Of a stretch of 10,895 nt of DNA, positions 1 through 6,017 are shown piece by piece; positions within the stretch are counted from its first letter, which is position 1; each line of letters starts with the position of its first letter. The stretch comes from JBBIRM01 sp037441765 (GTDB taxonomy: Bacteria; Desulfobacterota; BSN033; UBA1163). Position numbers and translations under genes: made by a program. Location: NCBI GenBank assembly GCA_037441765.1, contig JBBIRM010000092.1, positions 1 to 10,895 on the forward strand, read 5' to 3'. The notes below the pieces were generated by a model. That model searched no databases. It had not been told where the DNA came from and was given only the letters and a program-made list of their open reading frames with translations.

Positions 1-218
1 AACTCTTTTTCTAAACGTTCAACCTCGGCTTCGACCGACTCCACCCCTTTTGTCAATAAGAGAACCTCGTTAAGTTTTTGATCAATAGCCTTGATCTCTG
101 CCCGAATGCCTGAGAGTTTACGGACTTGTGGAGAATAGTAGAACCTATCAAAAATTAGAATGGCAATAGCAATGCAAGCAAATAGCATAAGAAGTTTTTC
201 TCTACCTTTTAATTTCAT
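1..218 (-). CDS. pilO: PilO-like pilus assembly protein, 3' end beyond window
   Basis: The visible part is 72 codons, starting at an ATG at 218-216 and running off the left edge. It reads MKLKGREKLLMLF, then a hydrophobic segment at about residues 9-24, then a charged, heptad-like stretch rich in Glu, Lys, Leu and Val (about residues 35-72). A short cytoplasmic N-terminus, one membrane helix and a periplasmic coiled coil are the standard start of PilO (GspM in type II secretion), which pairs with PilN to link the inner-membrane platform to the secretin. The ATG overlaps the stop of the PilM-PilN gene as ATGA, which suggests translational coupling, and GAGAGG lies about 9 bases upstream. The ferredoxin-like C-terminal domain is not visible, so the identity rests on topology and on its place directly after PilN. 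Confidence 0.75.
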   Translation of the reverse strand, partial: MKLKGREKLLMLFACIAIAILIFDRFYYSPQVRKLSGIRAEIKAIDQKLNEVLLLTKGVESVEAEVERLEKE

Positions 219-1933
219 AGCGATGGCCTCTCAATTCTTTTTTCCTCATTTAGGATTATGTCAGATAGAATTTTAAACTCTGACGATGGCCTATTATAGG
301 ATTTATTCTCTTCGGCAGAGATCAATTTTACATTTTTAAAAAATGGAGAATTCTCAAGCCGTTCGATAAATTTGGCCAAAGAGTTAAGACAGTTAAAATC
401 AGTCCCGAAGACGAGGCCAGAGAAATAAATCTCTTTTTCCTCTATTTGAGAATCCTGGGTCTGTGCAGTAGACCCTTTAAGTTCTTTCTTCAAAGGACTA
501 CCCTTCTTATGGATTTCAAGGTAAGTAAGGGTCATATTTTCTGGTAGAATCTGATGGATCTCTCTTAATAGGGCTCGGTAAGGAACAGGTCTGGAAATTG
601 AAGATGGGTATAAAGAGAGTTCCTTTTTTACCTTTTCCTCCTTTTCTTTTAAAACCCTCAGTTTGGACCTCAAATCACTCAATACTGCTACCTTTTCTCG
701 CTTTAGATCAAGTTCCTTCTGTGCAGTTGCTAACTTTCCATTCATAACCCATATGATACAGAGGAGAATAAAGATGGTGATGAAAGAAGCTATGATCGGG
801 ATCAATTTTCCGGATTGAATTCTTGAAAAAAAGGGTTTTTTAGCAGGAAGTAGTTCAATCCGCTTTGGTTTCAGAAGCGCCATTCCAAAGGCAATCGCAA
901 AAGTGGAGCCTCTCTCCTCTATGATTTCAGGGTTGATCTTTTTTGAATCAAAGAGTATCTCTTTAAGGGGATTAAGATACTGGACAGGGCAGTCTAATTC
1001 TCTGGATAAGTAAGATATGAGATTTTTTAAACCAGCACCTCCACCAGTTAAAAGAACCCTATCGATTCGTTCAACATTAAATTGACTTCTGAAATAGTCC
1101 ATGGAACGGCCAATCTCTCCCACCATTCTTTCGAGCAATGGCCTAAGTAAAAAGGAGATTTTTGATAGGTTAATTTTTTCCTGAAGTTTCCCCTTCAATT
1201 GATCCTCAGATGGAATCCCTATCTCCTTTTTTATCCTCTCTGCCTCTTCATAGAGGCCTTGAGAACCCCCCTCAGAAATGATTTCTTCCATAACCGCCTG
1301 GGTGAAATCCGATCCAGCAGGGGTAATTTCCCTACTGAATTGTAGAATCTTATCCTTAAAGATGTGGATTCCTGTTTTTTCTCCTCCTAAATCGAGAAGG
1401 GCAATTGTCTCCCCTTTCTTAAGGAGATTCGAGAAGATCAGGACATTCCAGAGGGCAAAGGGAGCTACATCAAGGTGGGTGATTTGTAATCCTGCACCCT
1501 CTACAATAGAAATGGACCTTTTTATAAGATTTTCAGGACAGGCTACAACAATCAGGTCAAGTTTCTTCACTCCATCTTCAACAAATTCTTCGAGGATATT
1601 AAAATCGATATGAGCAGTATCAATGGGAAAGGGGAGGTGGGCCTTCATTTCCCATCGGACTGCCTTATTAATTTCGGCCTTAGGCATAGAAGGGATGATG
1701 ATTTGCCGAATAATCGTTCCTGTACCTGAAACGCTAACCCTCACCCTTTTTGTCCTAAGGCCTGCCTTCCTTACCATCTCGATCAATATTTCAGAGATTT
1801 CTTTTACATCATTTTTCCCATAAGGGATTTGACGGATCTCCAGATGGTTGAGAAATGGCCCTTTGGAGGTGGTCTTTATCCCCACAAGTTTGATGGAATG
1901 AGAACCGATGTCCAAACCGATTGTTTCTGGCAT
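215..1933 (-). CDS. pilM-pilN: PilM-PilN fusion protein (GspL-like architecture)
   Basis: This 572-residue protein joins two normally separate type IV pilus proteins. Residues 1-354 are an actin/FtsA-like PilM: phosphate-1 motif GLDIGSHSIKLVGIK (6-20), phosphate-2 region LLDLGGEKTG (179-188), adenosine motif LLTGGGAGLKNL (294-305) and a NPL element (321-323), all apparently intact. The PilN signature appears as IELLP at 359-363, where free PilN usually begins with INLLP. It is followed by a membrane helix at about 376-397, a coiled coil at about 399-440 and a periplasmic ferredoxin-like part (about 450-572) with the PilN-like ending SPFFKNVKLISAEE. PilM is cytoplasmic and grips the PilN N-terminus, so here the contact is covalent. 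A fused cytoplasmic actin-like domain, membrane helix and periplasmic domain is the layout of GspL. AAAGGATC precedes the ATG. The gene overlaps pilO by ATGA and follows the PilX-like gene after 56 bases. Confidence 0.92.
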   Translation of the reverse strand: MPETIGLDIGSHSIKLVGIKTTSKGPFLNHLEIRQIPYGKNDVKEISEILIEMVRKAGLRTKRVRVSVSGTGTIIRQIIIPSMPKAEINKAVRWEMKAHLPFPIDTAHIDFNILEEFVEDGVKKLDLIVVACPENLIKRSISIVEGAGLQITHLDVAPFALWNVLIFSNLLKKGETIALLDLGGEKTGIHIFKDKILQFSREITPAGSDFTQAVMEEIISEGGSQGLYEEAERIKKEIGIPSEDQLKGKLQEKINLSKISFLLRPLLERMVGEIGRSMDYFRSQFNVERIDRVLLTGGGAGLKNLISYLSRELDCPVQYLNPLKEILFDSKKINPEIIEERGSTFAIAFGMALLKPKRIELLPAKKPFFSRIQSGKLIPIIASFITIFILLCIIWVMNGKLATAQKELDLKREKVAVLSDLRSKLRVLKEKEEKVKKELSLYPSSISRPVPYRALLREIHQILPENMTLTYLEIHKKGSPLKKELKGSTAQTQDSQIEEKEIYFSGLVFGTDFNCLNSLAKFIERLENSPFFKNVKLISAEENKSYNRPSSEFKILSDIILNEEKRIERPSL

Positions 1934-1989
1934 AATTGATCCTTTTTTTTACAAAATACGGAACTTACCTTCTAATTATCAATAAGAGG

Positions 1990-2934
1990 TTAACAGCCCG
2001 GCATTCCAAATACAGACCTATCAGGTAAAGAATCACTTGCTGAGTCAAGATTAAATGTATAGGCGTCTCCTGTTCCATTTGGACCTGAATAAAAAGTTAT
2101 GATAATGTCTTCCCCATTTGACACATTTCTATTCCAATATATAAGGACAGTAATTACATCGTTAGGTACGATCGTTTGAGTTGAATTTAAATTCTGGGGA
2201 GGGCCTCCACTGTAATAAGTTCCATTATATTTCAGAGTTCCATCCATATAAATTCTTGTAATCCTCCTCGCCACACCTGTTTGATTCCAGGATGCAGAAA
2301 AAGATTGGAGTACAACATTTGTGTTTCTTACATTGGTTATAAAAAACCTTGCCCTACGAGTACCAAGACACCAATGGGGGGGACTATTCGTAGGTATGGG
2401 GGAAATGATAAAATTTAATCTTAAAAATTGATTGAAATTTGAAATCCTGACCATCCTTCTCTCAGTGGAATTGGTAATTTCTCCAGTAGATGTTAAAACA
2501 TTATTGGAAGGATTATAGTTGATAGTGAACCTGCCATTGCCAATTTGACGTTGATTATTTCCCGTATCGTTTAAACGATCAAAATCTAAACGAGAGGGAG
2601 TACCATCGGTTGTTCCCCTCCATCCTCTTTCCGAACAATAACGCACTGCAAACTCCACTCCTGATTGGGCGATAAAGAAGGCCTGATTGGAGTAGATAGG
2701 GAATTTTACAGATTTATGCTTGGCGGGTATAAGATAAGAGAGGACATACCCGATCGACACCATCAAAAGCATGGCCACGACCAAAAAGAGGATGGAGATG
2801 CCTCTGGAGTTATTTATTAGATTCAAATGATTCAGAGGGTGCAAAGGTTTCAGATGGTGCTGAAGAGTATTGTGCATCTTTACAATCCCCTGGGTCTTCT
2901 GTTCCTTATGAGTCTTTTCCATCCTTATTTTCAA
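1990..2934 (-). CDS. PilX/GspK-like minor pilin with beta-rich C-terminal domain
   Basis: This is a prepilin-like protein of 314 residues. A leader of 45 residues ends SRG and is followed by the hydrophobic helix ISILFLVVAMLLMVSIGYVL (46-65), with the expected prepilin peptidase cut after Gly45. Mature position 5 is Phe, not Glu. Loss of Glu5 is typical of GspK tip pseudopilins, and the following AFFIAQSGVEFAVRY (85-99) resembles the AEAGxEYAL element after the PilX helix. The rest is rich in Asn, Thr and Gly and looks beta-stranded; residues about 172-314 are not recognised. Cys occurs at 100, 189 and as the last residue. The start chosen is TTG at 2934, which overlaps the upstream stop as TTGA and has GGAGGAG 8 bases upstream. 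An ATG at 2877 with AGGGGAT before it would give a more normal 26-residue leader and is a real alternative. Confidence 0.75.
   Translation of the reverse strand: MKIRMEKTHKEQKTQGIVKMHNTLQHHLKPLHPLNHLNLINNSRGISILFLVVAMLLMVSIGYVLSYLIPAKHKSVKFPIYSNQAFFIAQSGVEFAVRYCSERGWRGTTDGTPSRLDFDRLNDTGNNQRQIGNGRFTINYNPSNNVLTSTGEITNSTERRMVRISNFNQFLRLNFIISPIPTNSPPHWCLGTRRARFFITNVRNTNVVLQSFSASWNQTGVARRITRIYMDGTLKYNGTYYSGGPPQNLNSTQTIVPNDVITVLIYWNRNVSNGEDIIITFYSGPNGTGDAYTFNLDSASDSLPDRSVFGMPGC
2829..2865. repeat. Imperfect 18-base tandem duplication in a prepilin leader
   Basis: Two adjacent units, 2829-2846 (GATTCAGAGGGTGCAAAG) and 2847-2865 (GTTTCAGATGGTGCTGAAG), match at most positions. They lie within the leader-peptide coding region of the PilX/GspK-like gene and encode the repetitive peptide HHLKPLHPLNHL. 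The unit length is a multiple of three, so the duplication keeps frame. Confidence 0.5.
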
Positions 2935-3476
2935 CTGCTTAACTCCTCCTGCCAGTTGTCAAAAAAGTTCTTATATGATGCGCTATCGGGAAGATTTTTT
3001 GGATAGACCTTAGTCTGCAAGGTTACCTGTTCACCACTTGAACGTTGAAGCCGTAGGAGAAGTTGAATTTCACTTCCTGAGTCCCTTGAGACATTGAATT
3101 GATAAACATTTTCAGCCATCGCATAGTTGGTCGATCCCTTCACTTTAACTAAGATTGTTCCATCGAGTGTAAAAGTGATGGTTTCATTGGCTAAATCCTG
3201 GCCGATACCAGTTGCATTTGCTCTTGTAAAGGTGATGGTATTGCCCGAGCCATTAGGGGGTGGAGTGGTGATGCTCTTTGCATCCCTGATATCCCTGCAC
3301 ATCCTCTCAAGAGCCAATTTCGCTTCGTCGAATAGGTTCTTCTGATTAGCGGTCATTGTGTATACCCTAAGGCCGTTCACCACAAAATAGAGGGTGATTG
3401 CTGAAACAATGGACAAGGTAATGATTACAATGATAACCTCAATTAACGTAAAACCTTTGGATGATTTAAAAATCAT
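2931..3476 (-). CDS. PilW/GspJ-like minor prepilin
   Basis: This 181-residue prepilin has a short leader MIFKSSKG, cut after Gly8, followed by FTLIEVIIVIITLSIVSAI with Glu at mature position 5. The helix is followed by LALERMCRDIRDA, the conserved helix seen after the hydrophobic segment in PilW and GspJ proteins (ALERMxRDIRxA). The remainder is a short beta-rich globular domain. It probably joins the priming tip complex of a pilus or pseudopilus with the H-, I- and K-like neighbours. The start at 3476 is chosen because AGAGGAG lies 5-6 bases upstream. An in-frame ATG at 3515 would put 13 extra residues before it, inside a palindromic repeat, with no good ribosome binding site. Its stop overlaps the next start by four bases (TTGA). 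Confidence 0.85.
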   Translation of the reverse strand: MIFKSSKGFTLIEVIIVIITLSIVSAITLYFVVNGLRVYTMTANQKNLFDEAKLALERMCRDIRDAKSITTPPPNGSGNTITFTRANATGIGQDLANETITFTLDGTILVKVKGSTNYAMAENVYQFNVSRDSGSEIQLLLRLQRSSGEQVTLQTKVYPKNLPDSASYKNFFDNWQEELSS

Positions 3477-3510
3477 ATTCTCCTCTATTATAAGGGATCG
3501 TATCACTTTG

Positions 3511-3588
3511 CTCACAATGACAAAACAGAAGTTTACAATGCTTTTGTGTCATTGCGAGGAGGTCGGTACGACTGACGAAGCAATCTCA
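3511..3588. repeat. REP-like palindromic element (GTCATTGCGAG family)
   Basis: The element holds nested inverted repeats. CTCACAATGACAAAA (3511-3525) pairs imperfectly with TTTTGTGTCATTGCGAG (3542-3558). A second structure has ATTGC (3551-3555) pairing with GCAAT (3580-3584) and an inner GTCG (3562-3565)/CGAC (3569-3572) around a three-base loop. Strings of the type GTCATTGCGAG...GAAGCAATCTC are familiar as dispersed intergenic repeats in several bacterial genomes, but I recall this from general knowledge and did not search. It lies between the gapped gene and the PilW-like gene, the widest spacing in the pilus part of the operon, and could alter mRNA processing or stability there. Confidence 0.7.
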
Positions 3589-3732
3589 TAATTCATCATA
3601 CAAATCCTTCCATTCTGGATTCATANNNNNNNNNNNNNNNNNNNNNNNNNNNNNNNNNNNNNNNNNNNNNNNNNNNNNNNNNNNNNNNNNNNNNNNNNNN
3701 NNNNNNNNNNNNNNNNNNNNNNNNNTTTTCAT
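3586..3732 (-). CDS. Gene interrupted by the assembly gap, probably a prepilin
   Basis: Only the two ends are visible. On the right, an ATG at 3732-3730 followed by AAA A begins 11 bases after the stop of the I/V-like prepilin, with AAAAGGGATAG upstream as a plausible ribosome binding site; it runs straight into the N run. On the left of the gap, two frames could hold its end: MNPEWKDLYDEL with stop at 3588-3586, or YESRMEGFV with stop at 3598-3596. The third frame stops at once. Because 100 N is a conventional gap size, frame across it means nothing, and there may be more than one gene inside. In the matching type II secretion order the missing piece would be a GspG- or GspI-like prepilin. 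The function is inferred from position only. Confidence 0.4.
   Translation of the reverse strand: MKXXXXXXXXXXXXXXXXXXXXXXXXXXXXXXXXXXMNPEWKDLYDEL
3626..3725. other. Assembly gap (100 N)
   Basis: This is exactly 100 undetermined bases, the usual placeholder for a scaffold join of unknown length. It falls inside the prepilin cluster right beside a REP-like repeat, which is a likely reason the assembly broke here. Confidence 0.97.
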
Positions 3733-3743
3733 TTCTATCCCTT

Positions 3744-4223
3744 TTACGGAAAATCTGTAACCACTGAATAAATTTCATAAGTGTCGTTCTCTGGATCCCT
3801 AACACGGACAATAATTCTTTTATAGCCTCTATCTGTTACAAAATCGGGATTGGCAAAATTACTGTCCACATACATAATCTCCCACTGCCACTGATAATTG
3901 GGAATAGGGGCATTGGCATAGGGGGTAAGGGCAACGGGATTTAATGCAGGATTGGTATAGTTAAATTTCATAAATTCCTCCATCTTATAATGGGCAAGGT
4001 AAATGGCTGTGGTTGCAATCTCTGGTTTTGTGCTCCCTCTTATCCCGGTTGCAAAAGGAACGATGATAGCAGGAAGTAGTATACCCGCCATCACTATCAG
4101 TACGATAATTTCGAGCAACGTAAAACCTCTATCTCCTATTGCTGGTCGGGGATTTCGGAGTTGTGATTTTTTATTCCAAAATCCGGATTCTGAAATCTGA
4201 AATTGAAAACCCTGAACTTTCAT
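3744..4223 (-). CDS. PilV/GspI-like minor prepilin
   Basis: This 159-residue prepilin has a 33-residue leader ending GDRG, the predicted cut after Gly33, then FTLLEIIVLIVMAGILLPAII with Glu at mature position 5 (Glu38). The mature domain of about 126 residues contains TTAIYLAHYKMEEFM, which resembles the conserved AxxLAxxKMEE helix of PilV/GspI/MshD-type minor pilins, followed by WQWEIMYVD and a final beta region (RIIVRVRDPEND). The start is fixed by an ATGA overlap with the H-like gene and by AAGGTGA 8-9 bases upstream; the leader has no other usual start codon, so its length is real if the sequence is correct. The leader is basic and its DNA contains the palindrome AATCCGGATT (4180-4189) and TCTGAAA-type repeats. 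It likely sits in the tip complex with its neighbours. Confidence 0.82.
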   Translation of the reverse strand: MKVQGFQFQISESGFWNKKSQLRNPRPAIGDRGFTLLEIIVLIVMAGILLPAIIVPFATGIRGSTKPEIATTAIYLAHYKMEEFMKFNYTNPALNPVALTPYANAPIPNYQWQWEIMYVDSNFANPDFVTDRGYKRIIVRVRDPENDTYEIYSVVTDFP

Positions 4224-4777
4224 TGGATAATCACCTTCCCTGTATAATTCACAATACTAATGGTCTTCGTCTGTCCACCACCTGATATGGTTACTGACCC
4301 ATCCCCCACTTCAAAAGTTGGTTCCCCTAAGGAGTTGAATTTTACTCTCAAATCCTTATTTATTGTCACTCCGGGTGGTAATTGGCCCGAGGGATCAAAA
4401 TTACTAACAGGGCTGAAGGTATAGACCGATGAACCAAGGGTGAAGGTCACACTTTTTGAAATTCGATTTGCCATAGAGTATTCCTGAGCATAACGAATGT
4501 CAGAAGCGACCATATAAGCGGCGCCTTCTAAAGAAGCCCTGGTGGAAATGGCAAAATCCACTTTTGGTATCAAGACAGCGGATAGGATTCCAATAATGAG
4601 CATGGCAAGAATGACCTCAATTAAAGTCAGACCTAAAGGTTTAAGGGATTCGAGGATTCGAGTGTACGAGCATTTATCTTTTAATCCTTTCCCTTGAACT
4701 CTTGAACCCTTTACTCCCTGAATCCTATATCTTGGAGTCCAAAAACATTTAAATTGAATAACTCTCAACATAAACAT
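4220..4777 (-). CDS. GspH/FimT-like prepilin with extended leader
   Basis: This is a 185-residue prepilin-like protein. The conserved block LTLIEVILAMLIIGILSAVL begins at residue 50, with prepilin peptidase expected to cut after Gly49 (KPLG) and Glu54 as mature Glu5. Downstream, AYMVASDIRYAQEYSMANR (82-100) is the typical helix of GspH/FimT proteins (LxxDLRxAQxxAxxxx), followed by a beta-rich domain with NSLGEPTF and GGGQTKTISI, also FimT/GspH-like. The leader is unusually long for a class III leader and contains an imperfect palindrome in its DNA. AAGGAT lies upstream; the ATG at 4777 is 4 bases from it and the ATG at 4771 (third codon) has better spacing. The gene starts 12 bases after the GspF-like stop and overlaps the following prepilin gene as ATGA. 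Confidence 0.82.
   Translation of the reverse strand: MFMLRVIQFKCFWTPRYRIQGVKGSRVQGKGLKDKCSYTRILESLKPLGLTLIEVILAMLIIGILSAVLIPKVDFAISTRASLEGAAYMVASDIRYAQEYSMANRISKSVTFTLGSSVYTFSPVSNFDPSGQLPPGVTINKDLRVKFNSLGEPTFEVGDGSVTISGGGQTKTISIVNYTGKVIIQ
4638..4711. repeat. Imperfect palindrome inside the H-like prepilin leader
   Basis: The left arm at 4638-4664 (with GGGATTCGAGGATTCGAG) and right arm at 4685-4711 (with CCCTTGAACTCTTGAACCC) are imperfect reverse complements around a loop of about 20 bases containing GTACGAGCATTT. The iterated GATTC/GTTCAAG units within each arm are typical of small mobile palindromes. The whole unit lies in frame in the leader coding region, upstream of the conserved LTLIEV block. 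Confidence 0.5.
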
Positions 4778-4789
4778 CTATCCTTACGC

Positions 4790-6004
4790 CTATCTAAAGA
4801 GTTGAGCCATGTTCCACCAGGGTAAGAATACAGCAAGGGCTAAGAATAGAACAACCAATCCTAAAAAGAGCGTCAAAAAAGGCTCAATGTAGGAGGAATG
4901 TTTTTTAATTGAATTTTCAAGTTGGAGATCATAATACTCTGTCACTCTCATCATCATCTCGTCCAGGGTCCCTGAGGATTCCCCGACCGATACCATCTGA
5001 ATAACCAGAGGAGTAAACCTTCCACTCTCTTTCATCGCATCGGCCAGGCCTTTTCCCTCTTTAACTTTTTGAATCATTTTTTCGATAGATTCCGAAAGGG
5101 TTAGATTCTCAGCAGTTTTGGAGGTGATCTCGAGGGCTTGAAGAATCGGGATCCCGCTTCGATTAAGCATGGCAAAGGTATGGGCAAAACGGGAAAGAGC
5201 ACCTGCCAAAAAAAGAGAACCAAAAACAGGAATCCCCATTTTCAATCTTTCCCAGAAGACTCTTCCACTTTCGGCCTGGAGGTATTTTTTTAGAAGTAAT
5301 GGGATAACGATAATGACGGTCAGAAAAAGAAACCAGTAAGACTGAAAGGCATTGTTGATACTGATCATCATTCGGGTCGGCAATGGAAGAGGGGTATTAA
5401 ACTGGGCAAAGACTTGCGAAAACCTTGGAAAGACAAAGGAGATTAAGACGATAAAGGCCAAAATTACAGAGATTATGACAATCTTTGGATATCGTGTCGC
5501 ATCCCTCACCTTTTGACGGGTCTTCAATTCACGGTCTGCCAGCATAACAAATCGGTCAAGTGATTCACTTAACATTCCAGAGACCTCCCCTGCACGAACC
5601 ATATTGACATAGACAGGAGAAAAGACATCGGGGTATTGCGACATAGATTGAAAAAGGGTGCTCCCCCCTTCAATCTGTCTGCAAATTCCTTCTATTGTCT
5701 CCCTCAGTTTTTTGTTTTCCGTCTGCTCCTTTAGACTTTCCAGCCCTGTAAGAAGTGGCAGTCCAGCCTTGTAGAGAGTTGAAAGTTGCTGGGTGAAAAG
5801 GACTATTTCTTCTAACTTCACCTTTTGAAATCGCCTCCAGAGTTCTGAAAGGTTGAGGGGATACGGTTTTTCCTCCTCAATTGAGATTGGATAGTAGCCA
5901 AGTTGGTAGAGTTGATCCCCTGCAGTCTGAAGGGTAGGGGATTCAATCGTCCCATCCAGCAATTTACCCATCCTGTCTCTCACTCGATATTTAAAATTGG
6001 GCAT
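4790..6004 (-). CDS. pilC: PilC/GspF inner-membrane platform protein
   Basis: This 404-residue protein of the T2SS F / PilC family has the normal length. The N-terminal MPNFKYRVRDRMGKLLDGTIE is the usual opening. Two related cytoplasmic F domains follow (about 66-170 and 268-370), each with the family signature around a Gly-Glu pair: VRAGEVSGMLSESL (137-150) and VSVGESSGTLDEMM (338-351). Predicted membrane helices lie at about 174-192, 223-238 and 373-395, ending FLPWWNMAQLF as is typical. It forms the inner-membrane base on which the PilB/GspE-type ATPase builds the filament; no such ATPase gene is in the window. AAAAGGATT lies 6 bases upstream of the ATG. It follows the CheY-like gene after 13 bases and precedes the first prepilin by 12, so it is part of the same transcript. 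Whether to call it PilC or GspF depends on the machine as a whole. Confidence 0.95.
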   Translation of the reverse strand: MPNFKYRVRDRMGKLLDGTIESPTLQTAGDQLYQLGYYPISIEEEKPYPLNLSELWRRFQKVKLEEIVLFTQQLSTLYKAGLPLLTGLESLKEQTENKKLRETIEGICRQIEGGSTLFQSMSQYPDVFSPVYVNMVRAGEVSGMLSESLDRFVMLADRELKTRQKVRDATRYPKIVIISVILAFIVLISFVFPRFSQVFAQFNTPLPLPTRMMISINNAFQSYWFLFLTVIIVIPLLLKKYLQAESGRVFWERLKMGIPVFGSLFLAGALSRFAHTFAMLNRSGIPILQALEITSKTAENLTLSESIEKMIQKVKEGKGLADAMKESGRFTPLVIQMVSVGESSGTLDEMMMRVTEYYDLQLENSIKKHSSYIEPFLTLFLGLVVLFLALAVFLPWWNMAQLFR

Positions 6005-6017
6005 GAATTAATCCTTT

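Noticed and set aside
3477..3515. N-terminal extension of the PilW-like protein to 3515
   Set aside because: The added codons lie in the REP-like palindrome. The ATG at 3476 has AGAGGAG correctly spaced and gives a standard 8-residue leader.
3477..3525. TATAAT before the PilW-like gene as a sigma-70 promoter
   Set aside because: TATAAT overlaps the ribosome binding site region, and the only TTGTCA lies 25 bases away, which is too far for a -35 box.
3596..3811. Minus-strand open frame reading through the 100 N
   Set aside because: Its visible N-terminus is an out-of-frame shadow of the I/V-like prepilin end, and continuity through a gap of unknown length is meaningless. A different frame with ATG at 3732 is the better start.
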